From contig NZ_BMPW01000004.1 in assembly GCF_014647795.1 (NCBI RefSeq), positions 62,001-126,000 on the forward strand: 64,000 nucleotides of DNA, in the 5' to 3' direction. Numbering within the stretch: the stretch's first letter is position 1; each line of letters opens with the position of its first letter. The position numbers were made by a program, and so were the translations under genes. Origin of the DNA: Actinoplanes campanulatus. GTDB lineage: Bacteria; Actinomycetota; Actinomycetes; Mycobacteriales; Micromonosporaceae. This document shows, piece by piece, positions 1 through 9,547 of this stretch. The notes beneath the pieces were generated by a model. It was not told the DNA's origin. It ran no database searches and saw only the letters and a list, made by a program, of their open reading frames with translations.

Positions 1-82
1 CGCCGCCGTGGTCACCTTTGGCGTTGCATCGACCTGGTTCGTGGCGACGTCAGGCTTTCGGCGGGGTGACCGGCAGGGTGAG

Positions 83-655
83 TCAGATCGGCTCGCCGTC
101 GTCGTCGAAGGGGCCGTTACAGGCCTCCTCGACGAACTCCTCCAGGTCCTCAAGCAGGTTCTCGGCATCGGCGAGGATGGCCTCGGTGGAACGCGGCTCG
201 CCGGGCGCGAGAGCGACGAGCGCGGGAATCGGGTGCGGCTCGCGATTCAGCCCACCGACCGGCTCCAGCGGTCCGACGCCGTTAGCAAGCAGCCACAGGT
301 AGTCGCCGAGATTCCGGGCGAGTACGGCCAGTTGGCCCTCGGATCCGAGGAACACGACCGGCTGCGCCTCGATCGACCTGTTCGAGTCGCGCAGCCAGAT
401 GGTCGCTTGGCCGCCCGAGCCGTCCGAGCCGAAGAACCGTAGGGGCGGCTAGCCGGCGTCTTCGTTGCCCGTCCACGCCTGCCACCAGTCGGTGATGTCC
501 TCCGCCGAGTCGAATTCATCGAACGGCTCGAAATCATGGCCCTCGTGATCGACGGCGAAGGGGGCGTTGAGGGCTGCGGCCAGCGAGGTAGGGAACCTGG
601 AGGGTTCCCAGTTCGGCATGTGGGGCGGCCGCGATGAGGACTGCCCCGACTGCAC
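83..655 (-). pseudogene. SMI1/KNR4 (SUKH)-like protein, interrupted by an in-frame TAG
   Basis: Two open stretches on the minus strand (655 to 449 and 448 to 83) lie in the same frame and are separated only by a TAG codon at 449-451. Read through, they give about 190 residues. The part after the stop reads PPLRFFGSDGSGG, then a VVFLGSEGQLAVLARN segment and DYLWLLANGVGP, which resembles the C-terminal half of actinobacterial SMI1/KNR4-like proteins, often immunity proteins or orphans. The acidic tail (ENLLEDLEEFVEE) also fits. One substitution explains the break, so this is a recent pseudogene, a readthrough gene or a sequencing error. No toxin gene is visible beside it, although the window edge is only 82 bases away. 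Family assignment is by recognised sequence pattern, not by search. Confidence 0.55.
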
Positions 656-1048
656 GGCCGTAGCACAGGAGATCGATGCCCGATGGCCCGAGGACCGCCG
701 CGCCTACGGGTCTCGGGTCTTCAGCTCGGCCGGCCGTACCGCGCCTTCATGGACATGCCGAGACAGGCCAACCGTCCCACGGCGGCGCCTGCCCGTGCTG
801 CTGCGGACGCGGCCCGCAGCACCGCCCCGCTGTTGTTCCACCTCCCGGACGACGAGGTCTTCCCCGTCGACGGGCAGCGGGAGCCGTTCAACCTGATCCG
901 ATCCATCAGGAGGTGCCTGGTCACCGAGCCTGGCCGCCACGTCGGCACCACCCCGCGGCGATCATCGGGTGGCGAACCTTCATCGCCGAGCGCCTGACCG
1001 GCCAAGAGATCTAGCCATCCCCACGACCAGATTTCGAGCATGCCGATA
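656..1048. other. Region without a convincing gene; possible decayed coding DNA
   Basis: No frame here is persuasive. On the plus strand, a short stretch that looks protein-like (LLFHLPDDEVFPVDG, about 830-875) and another (AAIIGWRTFIAERLTG, about 957-1005) lie in different frames. This is what a frameshifted remnant of one small gene would look like. Neither part matches a family I recognise, and there is no clear ribosome binding site. Confidence 0.25.
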
Positions 1049-1639
1049 TCAGGGAGTTTCGTCGGGTCCATGCCCGACCGCTGGAGCCGGTCCGAGCAGC
1101 AGGAAAGAGTCGCTGCGAATCTTCCAGACGAGACGGGCCGATGATCCGGCAAGTACTGCGCCTATCAGCCATGCCGTCCACAATATCACCGCCGTGACGG
1201 ACAATTTTTGGCTCGCCAGATAAGGAAATGATCCCAGCAGCGCCAGTATGCTGATCCCTGGAAACGAAATCAGCTGTGGATCAAGGCCGCGATACTGTTT
1301 CGGGCTGGAACGATGCGATCGGATCCATTGTTCCCAACCAAGTCCACCTGATACGCGAGGGCTCAACTGGGTGCGGATGTAGGTGCCGATGCTGAGGCAC
1401 GCATAGCTGTGCGCGACGGCACGTCCAGCGAGCATGTAGGTGATCAGGGGAAGGACCAGGAGCACGGCAGCCCGCCCGGTCCCTGAGAGCGCGAGGCTGA
1501 ACAGCGCCCCTGCCGCGGTGAGTTGTATCGACAGGAGGCCCTGTGCGCTTGCCTGTCGAGCGATGATCTCTGCCCGCAGAGCATTAAACTCGGCCAGAAC
1601 TACATCTTTTTCTGGAACGGCATTCTCGATCAATTCCAC
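1049..1639 (-). CDS. Orphan integral membrane protein, four predicted TM segments
   Basis: The 196-residue product has an N-terminal cytosolic helix (EKDVVLAEFNALRAEIIARQ), a hydrophobic hairpin at about residues 35-70, a polar loop of some 55 residues (SPRVSGGLGWEQWIRSHRSS) and a second hydrophobic pair at about 125-172. A helix, a TM pair, a loop and a TM pair recall the compact pore-type membrane proteins found in conflict systems (SLATT-like), but I cannot show homology. The GTG start at 1637-1639 is only weakly supported. The DNA here and just upstream (1600-1800) is visibly richer in A and T than the rest of the window, and nearby genes are broken, so this is probably acquired DNA. No partner gene is adjacent. 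Confidence 0.55.
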   Translation of the reverse strand: MELIENAVPEKDVVLAEFNALRAEIIARQASAQGLLSIQLTAAGALFSLALSGTGRAAVLLVLPLITYMLAGRAVAHSYACLSIGTYIRTQLSPRVSGGLGWEQWIRSHRSSPKQYRGLDPQLISFPGISILALLGSFPYLASQKLSVTAVILWTAWLIGAVLAGSSARLVWKIRSDSFLLLGPAPAVGHGPDETP

Positions 1640-2100
1640 TCCATTCGAAGGATTGGTTACATGCGCTGCCGACTCCCATAATGCATTAGGCGGGCAATGC
1701 TGTTACCTCGGAGGCGTATTCGCACAAAAACACTCATTTCACTTCACTCAGTCGGAGATGATAAAGTCGCGAGTAACAATCTTGGATCGGATAAGGCAGT
1801 CGAAGCCGTCACTTTCATAGCCGCGGAGTAGGCACTCCTGGTGACGTCGCGGGCTGGTCCACCGTGACGCCGGAGCAGGGCCGGAGGTTGACCGACGAGC
1901 TGCGTGCTCAAGGGGTTGTGTGTCTTGGCGATCCACGTCGAGGATCTCCCGCGGGGGGTTGACCCGCGAGAGCCCACCAAGATGGTCCAGGACGTGCAGG
2001 GTGACTTCCCGTTGGGCGGTATCTCGTGGTCGGGTAGCGTGCTGCGGACCAGGAGCAAGATCAGGTACGGCTGCGGTGCGCGTACGGTGGGAATGGAAAA
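1640..2100. other. AT-richer intergenic stretch with no clear gene
   Basis: Around 1650-1800 the sequence is unusually A/T rich for this genome (for example acaaaaacactcatttcact) and may hold the promoter of the minus-strand membrane protein. A 68-codon plus frame at 1904-2110 (GTG start, ending VGMEKWF) has moderately protein-like composition but no recognisable domain, and it overlaps the start of the lipoprotein gene. I do not call it. Confidence 0.3.
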
Positions 2101-2586
2101 GTGGTTTTGAGGGGATCAGCGGTAGTTTGCGCCTTGGCCGTCGTTTCTCTCGCCGCCTGTGGCAGCGATCGTGAGCCGGCGGCGGTACCCGTCGTCACCT
2201 CGCCCTCGCCGTCTGTGCTGGTCCTCGCGGAACCGGCAGATCCGCAGATCGTTGCCCGGCTCGTCGGGCGCACCGGTCGTTGGCGGGCGTCGTTGGGTGT
2301 GCCGGGCGATCAGGGCGACCTCACGATCCGGTACCGATGTACCGGTGGCGGCGAATTGATCGTCGGCACCGGCCTGGGCGGCGAAACCGCCAAGGCCACG
2401 AGCACCTGTGATGGCGTCACCAGGCTCCATAGTGCCAGCTCACCGGAGAAATCCTGGCCGGTGGCCGTCACGGTCGAGCCCGATGGTGCTCAGCGATGGT
2501 CGCTGGCCGTCGTGCGGGGGCCCTACGAACCGGGCGACGACTGGCCGAAGGGCGCCCCGGAGATCGACCCCGCGCCGGGCTGGTGA
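2101..2586 (+). CDS. Small secreted lipoprotein of unknown function
   Basis: This 161-residue product starts with a short positively charged stretch, a hydrophobic core (VVCALAVVSL) and a lipobox LAAC, so it should be exported, lipidated on the cysteine near residue 20 and anchored outside the membrane. A Pro/Ser/Val linker follows. A compact domain then contains a GRTGRWRASLGVPG element and a Cys pair (RYRCTGG and TSTCDG) that could form a disulfide. I do not recognise the domain. The GTG at 2101 is chosen because it opens the signal peptide directly. The stop is 20 bases before the HIT gene, so the two may be co-transcribed. Confidence 0.6.
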   Translation: MVLRGSAVVCALAVVSLAACGSDREPAAVPVVTSPSPSVLVLAEPADPQIVARLVGRTGRWRASLGVPGDQGDLTIRYRCTGGGELIVGTGLGGETAKATSTCDGVTRLHSASSPEKSWPVAVTVEPDGAQRWSLAVVRGPYEPGDDWPKGAPEIDPAPGW

Positions 2587-2606
2587 GCGGCCGGTAATCT
2601 GCGGCG

Positions 2607-3038
2607 GTGGACTGTCATGCCTGCCGCAACAACGAGGGCTTCGATCGACTGCCGCCCCGGGAGCGGGTGGCCGCGGACCGGTTCTGGCGGGTGGCGCACG
2701 ACTTCAACAGCAGTCTGCCCGGGTGGCTCGTCCTGGTTCCGCGGCGTCACGTGACCTCGATCGCGGAGCTGACCGACGACGAGGCGAGCACGCTCGGGCT
2801 CTGGCAGGTGCGGCTCTCGCGTGCGCTGCGGGCCGTCACCGGCTGTGTCAAGACGTACGTGGTGCAGTTCGCCGAGAAGGAGGGCTTCGCCCACGTGCAC
2901 TTCCACATTGTGCCGCGCATGCCGGACCTGCCCGCCGAGCGTCGTGGGCCGGGTGTCTTCCGGTACCTGAACGACACCGATGGCCGCCTGTCCGAGGCGC
3001 GACGCGACGAACTCGCCGACGGGTGTCGCCGCGGGTAG
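2607..3038 (+). CDS. HIT-family nucleotide-binding hydrolase
   Basis: The 143-residue protein carries the histidine-triad signature HVHFHIV near residues 96-102. The middle histidine is the nucleophile that attacks the alpha-phosphate of nucleotide substrates in this family. The N-terminal CHAC pair could bind zinc, as in several HIT subfamilies. The order (Cys pair, LPGWLVLVPRRHV strand, helix, triad) is that of the Fhit/HIT group. The length is normal and nothing is missing. The start is the GTG at 2607. Substrate cannot be inferred: dinucleoside polyphosphates, AMP-lysine-type phosphoramidates or others are possible. It follows the lipoprotein gene closely. Confidence 0.85.
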   Translation: MDCHACRNNEGFDRLPPRERVAADRFWRVAHDFNSSLPGWLVLVPRRHVTSIAELTDDEASTLGLWQVRLSRALRAVTGCVKTYVVQFAEKEGFAHVHFHIVPRMPDLPAERRGPGVFRYLNDTDGRLSEARRDELADGCRRG

Positions 3039-3137
3039 GGCCGCCGGCGCCTTCGTCGTGGGCCTCGCGCCGGATCCGTCCGGCCTAACCGGGGCCGACG
3101 TGGTCGTCGGCTCCCTGGAGGAGGTCGTCCACGTGCT

Positions 3138-3659
3138 TCACAGGCCGGCGGCCGCGTCGTAGCGGCCGCGCAGGTCGGCCATCTCCTCGGTGGACAAGGC
3201 CTCTTTCAAAGCCATTTCGGCGTACGGCGACGGAAACATCTGCCGCAGCCGGTCGACGTACTTGACCTCGGCGGTGGCCTCGACCACCTGGATGCCGGGC
3301 GGGTCGCTGGACATGTTCAGGATGACCGGGCCGGCGAGTTTGACCGCCACGTCCCACGGACGCTGCTGTTCGGCGACCCCGCACAGGTGGAAGCCGTAGA
3401 CCGCCGTGACGTCGGTGAGCGTGCCGGCCTCGGCGGGCTCGTAGCCGTAGACGCGGACTCCGCAGATGACCGCCGCGTTCGCCGCCTGGGCGCCGTGGCC
3501 GGCGTGCTGGTGCTGTTCCGGGCTGGACTGTTCGAGTGACGTACGCATCCGGGTCATTATTTGATCTTGCAGTGACGAAGTGCCGGAACGGGACAGCGCG
3601 ACCGCCCCGGCCGCCGCCGTCAGCAGCGCCACCGCGGCCCCTATGTAGCGGGTCCTCAT
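3138..3659 (-). CDS. Secreted or membrane-anchored hypothetical protein
   Basis: About 173 residues with an N-terminal hydrophobic segment (YIGAAVALLTAAAGAVALS) that acts as a signal peptide or anchor. A His-rich linker (EQHQHAGHG) and a globular part with two cysteines (VICGVRVYGY and GFHLCGV) follow. The cysteine spacing suggests a disulfide, consistent with export. I recognise no family. The ATG at 3659 is preferred because GAGGTGA lies at good distance; an ATG-type start nine bases upstream is possible. It lies downstream of the LPMO gene on the same strand, but a strong hairpin separates them, so it is probably transcribed separately or by readthrough. Confidence 0.6.
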   Translation of the reverse strand: MRTRYIGAAVALLTAAAGAVALSRSGTSSLQDQIMTRMRTSLEQSSPEQHQHAGHGAQAANAAVICGVRVYGYEPAEAGTLTDVTAVYGFHLCGVAEQQRPWDVAVKLAGPVILNMSSDPPGIQVVEATAEVKYVDRLRQMFPSPYAEMALKEALSTEEMADLRGRYDAAAGL

Positions 3660-3682
3660 GAGATTCACCTCGGGGGGAGTGC

Positions 3683-3711
3683 CCGGCCCGGGAGGGGGCG
3701 TCCCGGGCCGG
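3683..3711 (-). terminator. Hairpin terminator after the LPMO gene
   Basis: CCGGCCCGGGA (3683-3693) pairs perfectly with TCCCGGGCCGG (3701-3711) around a 7-base loop. It sits 15 bases past the LPMO stop codon. There is no U-tract, as is usual in high-GC actinomycetes. Confidence 0.6.
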
Positions 3712-3725
3712 ATGGGTCGTGACGG

Positions 3726-4385
3726 TCAGGCGAAGTTGACGTCGCTGCACCACATGTAGGCCTGGTCGAGGTGCGAGGCCTGCCAGATGACGAAGAGGAT
3801 GTGGTGCCCGGTGTAACCCGAGGTGGTGATGTTGAACGAGATGTTCTGTGCCGGGGCGTACCTGCCGGTCTGCGTGATGAAGTCGAGGTTCCCCCAGCCG
3901 AGGCTCTGGGTGGCCGGGTTGAACCCCTGCTTGCTCACGTAGACACGGAAGTAGTCGGCGCCGTGGCTCGCCTGGTCGTACAACTGGACGGTCATGTTGC
4001 GGCTGACGTTGGTGACCTTCCAGGCGCCCGTCCGGTTCAGGCTGTCGTTGCGGGCCAGCCCGTTGCTGCACAGCTGACCGTCGGGGGTGCGGGCCTGGAA
4101 CTGGCCGCCGAGCCCGTCCCGCAGCGCGCTCATCCAGTTCCACATGGTGTCCGGGTTGGCCTGGAACGCCTGGTAGCACATCGGGTCCTGGGTCTGCATG
4201 GCCGGGTTGGTGTGCTGGCTGCCCCAGGTCTTCCAGCACTGATAGGCGCGGGTTTGCGGGCTGATGATGGTGCCGTGCGCCTGGGCCGCTCCGGTCCAGG
4301 GCAGCATGCTGATCATCGTGGCGAGCGCGACGAGCAGCACCTGGAGGGACCGGCGGGTGGATCGACGGGACTCGTGTCGGGGCAC
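3726..4385 (-). CDS. Secreted AA10 lytic polysaccharide monooxygenase
   Basis: A copper enzyme that oxidatively cleaves crystalline polysaccharides (chitin or cellulose) outside the cell. The 219-residue precursor has a Tat/Sec-like signal ending AQA, after which the mature protein begins with His (residue 37, HGTII). This His, with H141 (YDQASHGADYF), would form the copper-binding histidine brace, and the penultimate Phe (DVNFA) occupies the axial position. Conserved cysteines and the TGHH segment are present. There is no extra carbohydrate-binding domain. The GTG at 4385 is selected because GGAGG lies seven bases upstream; an in-frame start further upstream would place the operator inside the gene. 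A CebR-type palindrome directly upstream points to control by cello-oligosaccharides. Confidence 0.92.
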   Translation of the reverse strand: MPRHESRRSTRRSLQVLLVALATMISMLPWTGAAQAHGTIISPQTRAYQCWKTWGSQHTNPAMQTQDPMCYQAFQANPDTMWNWMSALRDGLGGQFQARTPDGQLCSNGLARNDSLNRTGAWKVTNVSRNMTVQLYDQASHGADYFRVYVSKQGFNPATQSLGWGNLDFITQTGRYAPAQNISFNITTSGYTGHHILFVIWQASHLDQAYMWCSDVNFA

Positions 4386-4418
4386 GTTACGTCCTCCATT
4401 CTTCGGCTTTCGGGGGAA

Positions 4419-4432
4419 TGGGAGCGCTCCCG
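4419..4432. promoter_or_regulatory. CebR/LacI-type operator upstream of the LPMO gene
   Basis: TGGGAGCGCTCCCG contains the perfect 12-bp palindrome GGGAGCGCTCCC. It matches the known operator core of CebR, the cellobiose/cellotriose-responsive LacI-family repressor of streptomycetes (TGGGAGCGCTCCCA), in 13 of 14 positions. It lies 34 bases before the chosen LPMO start. Confidence 0.75.
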
Positions 4433-4532
4433 GCAAGTATTACGTCAATGTGTCGGGATATCAACCAATGTCAATCAGCTAAGTGTGCCGAATGCTGTTG
4501 ACAGCGCGACCCCAGGCGGATCGGATGGCGGA

Positions 4533-5501
4533 GTGAAGGCCGTCGTCTACACCCGCTACGGGGAACCGGACGTTCTACATCTGACCGAGGTGCCCGCACC
4601 GGTTCCCGGCGAACGGGAGATCCTGATCAGGGTGCGGGCGGCCGAGGCCACCAAATCCGACTGCGAGCTCAGGGCCTTCCGGTTCGCGGTGAAGTGGTTC
4701 TGGCTTCCCCTGCGGATCGCGGTCGGCATCCGGAGGCCACGCCGGCACATCCTGGGCGGCTACTTCGCCGGTGAGGTGGTGTCGGTGGGTGGGCGGGTCA
4801 CCCGGTTCGCCGCCGGTGACCCGGTCTACGGCGGCTCCGGACTGCGGCTGGGTGGGTACGGCGAGTACGTCGTCGTTCCCGAGGACGCCGCGATCGCGCC
4901 CAAGCCACGGACCATGACGTTCGCGGAGGCGGCCGCCGTTCCGCTCGGCGGGCTCAACGCGCTGCACTTCATGCGGCGAGCCGGCATCGAGCCGGGGGAG
5001 CGGGTGCTGATCAACGGCGCGGGCGGCAGCATCGGCGCGCACGCCGTCCAGATCGCCCGCTCGATGGGGGCGCATGTCACCGCGGTCGATCATGCGATCA
5101 AGGAGGAGTTCGTCCGGAGCCTCGGAGCGAGTGACTTCATCGACTACACCACGGTCGACGTGACGACCACGGGCCGCCGGTTCGACGTCGTCTTCGACAT
5201 GGTCGCCGGAAGTTCGCACGGCCGGCTGATCGGCATGCTCGAACCGGGTGGCCGCTATCTCAACGGCAACCCGCGGCTGTCGGTGCTGAGCCGAGGGCTG
5301 ACCAGCCGGAGCGTGATCGTCACGTTCGCGCCGGAGAGCCGGGAGGATCTGGCCGACCTCGCCGAGATGATCGAGGCCGGGGCCGTGCGGCCGATCGTCG
5401 ACCGGGTCTACCCGATGGCGGAGGCGGCCGAGGCACACCGCCGGGTGGAGATCGAGCAACGGCTCGGCGCGATCGTGATCGCCATCGGCGACCCGGAGTA
5501 G
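4533..5501 (+). CDS. Zinc-independent MDR-family NADPH oxidoreductase (quinone-reductase type)
   Basis: This 322-residue protein has the medium-chain dehydrogenase/reductase fold: an N-terminal GroES-like domain (PVPGEREILIRVRAAEATKSDCELR) and a Rossmann domain (LINGAGGSIGAHAVQIARSMGAHVTAVD). The catalytic zinc-ligand pattern of alcohol dehydrogenases is absent, which places it with quinone oxidoreductase-like members that reduce activated carbonyls or double bonds with NADPH. The GTG start gives the standard MKAVVYTRYGEPDVL opening of the family. It diverges from the LPMO gene and converges with katG across a shared hairpin. The substrate is unknown. Confidence 0.85.
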   Translation: MKAVVYTRYGEPDVLHLTEVPAPVPGEREILIRVRAAEATKSDCELRAFRFAVKWFWLPLRIAVGIRRPRRHILGGYFAGEVVSVGGRVTRFAAGDPVYGGSGLRLGGYGEYVVVPEDAAIAPKPRTMTFAEAAAVPLGGLNALHFMRRAGIEPGERVLINGAGGSIGAHAVQIARSMGAHVTAVDHAIKEEFVRSLGASDFIDYTTVDVTTTGRRFDVVFDMVAGSSHGRLIGMLEPGGRYLNGNPRLSVLSRGLTSRSVIVTFAPESREDLADLAEMIEAGAVRPIVDRVYPMAEAAEAHRRVEIEQRLGAIVIAIGDPE

Positions 5502-5535
5502 AACCCCCGGCCGGTCGTGCGGACCGGCCGGGGTT
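5502..5535. terminator. Bidirectional terminator between the MDR gene and katG
   Basis: AACCCCCGGCCGGTC (5502-5516) pairs with GACCGGCCGGGGTT (5522-5535) with one bulged C and a short loop. It lies between two converging stop codons. Confidence 0.7.
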
Positions 5536-5547
5536 CACTGAGGCGGA

Positions 5548-8180
<2,633 letters not shown>

Positions 8181-8202
8181 GCCACGACCTTAACCCGCTT
8201 TT

Positions 8203-8217
8203 CTGGAATCGTTCCAG
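8203..8217. promoter_or_regulatory. Candidate FurA operator
   Basis: CTGGAATCGTTCCAG is a perfect inverted repeat (six-base arms CTGGAA and TTCCAG around TCG), placed 22 bases before the furA start in an otherwise T-rich promoter-like stretch. Position and symmetry fit an autoregulatory site; binding is not shown. Confidence 0.55.
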
Positions 8218-8249
8218 TTTTGCCCGAGGGTGGCCTGGTGGGGCCGCAC

Positions 8250-8969
8250 TCAGCGGGGCGGCTCCCAGCCGGGACGGGTGGGCCGCAGGCCACCGTGCGG
8301 GTCACGGTAGCGATAGACCACGTACGGGCGGGTGAGGTAGCCGACCGGCGCGCTGAACGCGTGCACCAGCCGGGTGAACGGCCAGCACGCGAACAGCACG
8401 AACGCGGCGATGATGTGAATCTTGAAGCCGGCCGGGACCGCGGTCATCAGGGCGACGTCCGGTTGCAGCGTGAACAGCGAGCGCAGCCACGGCGACACGG
8501 TCTCCCGGTAGTCGTAGCCGCCGCCGGTGATGTTCGCCTTCACGGTCGCCCACAGGCCCAGCAGGATCACCGAGCCCAGCACCACGTACATCGTCTTGTC
8601 GTTCCTGGTGGTGGCGGCGAAGACCGGGCCGGTGAGGCGGCGGCGGAGGATGAGGATCGCCATGCCGATCAGCGTGCACAGCCCGGCCACCGTGCCGATG
8701 AAGACGGCCATCAGGTGGTAGAGGTGTTCGGTGATGCCCACGGCCTCGGTCCACGACTTGGGGATGAGCAGGCCGACGATGTGCCCGATCAGCACGAACA
8801 GCACTCCGAAGTGGAACAGCGGGCTGCCCCAGCGCAGGTAGTTCGTCTCGTAGAGCTGGGAGGAGCGGGTGGTCCAGCCGAACTTGTCGTACCGGTAGCG
8901 CCAGACCGTCCCGCCGGCCAGCACCACGATCGACAGGTAGGGGAAGACCACCCACAGGAACGTGTTCAT
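8250..8969 (-). CDS. narI: Respiratory nitrate reductase gamma subunit (cytochrome b)
   Basis: This 239-residue membrane subunit carries electrons from menaquinol through two b hemes to NarH. Five hydrophobic segments are visible (LWVVFPYLSIVVLAGGTVW, LFHFGVLFVLIGHIVGLLI, MAVFIGTVAGLCTLIGMAILIL, MYVVLGSVILLGLWAT and FKIHIIAAFVLFACWPF). Histidines in the second and fifth (HFGVLFVLIGH, KIHII) supply heme ligands. The ATG at 8969 overlaps the narJ stop by ATGA. It is the last gene of the narGHJI set. Confidence 0.95.
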   Translation of the reverse strand: MNTFLWVVFPYLSIVVLAGGTVWRYRYDKFGWTTRSSQLYETNYLRWGSPLFHFGVLFVLIGHIVGLLIPKSWTEAVGITEHLYHLMAVFIGTVAGLCTLIGMAILILRRRLTGPVFAATTRNDKTMYVVLGSVILLGLWATVKANITGGGYDYRETVSPWLRSLFTLQPDVALMTAVPAGFKIHIIAAFVLFACWPFTRLVHAFSAPVGYLTRPYVVYRYRDPHGGLRPTRPGWEPPR

Positions 8970-9547
8970 CGACTGCTCCCGAACGGTTGCAGGCCCACCT
9001 GTTCGGCCGGTGGGCCGGTACGGGCCAGGGCGGTGGCGGCGTCGAGATCCCCGGGCGTGGCCGCCGGTAGCAGGGCGCGGACGGCCTCGACGGCATGCCG
9101 GTAGACGGACTTCTCCAGCGACTGCGCCAGCAGGTCCAGGCCGACCCGGTTCTCCCGCAGCAGCCGCCATCCGGTGTCGTCGGCGGCCGCCAGGTCGAGG
9201 ACCGCGGGCAGGTAGTCGGGCAGTTCGCCGTCGGCCACCTCGTACCCCGAGGCTTTGAACGCGGCGGCGAAGCCGGCCAGCGCCTCACCACGCCGACGGG
9301 TGTCACCGCAGGTGTAGTAGGTCAGATGCAGGCTGGACCGGCGGCGGAAGTCGAACTGGTCCACGTATTCGGTGCGCAGGGCTCCCGGCTCGCCGCCGGC
9401 CCGGTGGGCGGCGACCGGCCGCAGTGATCCGGCGATCCGGGTGGGCAGCGCCGGCAGGGCGTCGAGGATCAGGGGTACGGCGGTGAGCACGTGATCGTCG
9501 GGGTAGCGCAGCAGCAGGGAGGCGGCCCGGGCGGCGAGAGCGGTCAC
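8966..9547 (-). CDS. narJ: Nitrate reductase assembly chaperone
   Basis: A 193-residue TorD/NarJ-type chaperone that holds apo-NarG until the molybdenum cofactor and the FS0 cluster are inserted; it is not part of the final enzyme. The all-helical sequence includes the family segment EYVDQFDFRRRSSLHLTYYTCGDTR and then YLPAVLDLAA. The GTG start at 9547 overlaps the narH stop by four bases, and its own stop overlaps narI, so the four subunit genes are translationally coupled. Confidence 0.93.
   Translation of the reverse strand: MTALAARAASLLLRYPDDHVLTAVPLILDALPALPTRIAGSLRPVAAHRAGGEPGALRTEYVDQFDFRRRSSLHLTYYTCGDTRRRGEALAGFAAAFKASGYEVADGELPDYLPAVLDLAAADDTGWRLLRENRVGLDLLAQSLEKSVYRHAVEAVRALLPAATPGDLDAATALARTGPPAEQVGLQPFGSSR

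Noticed and set aside
1904-2110. A 68-codon plus-strand frame ending VGMEKWF
   Set aside because: No ribosome binding site, no family, and it overlaps the start of a better-supported lipoprotein gene.
4533-5501. Calling the MDR gene a zinc alcohol dehydrogenase
   Set aside because: The catalytic zinc-binding residues are not present in the N-terminal domain; quinone-reductase-type is the better label.
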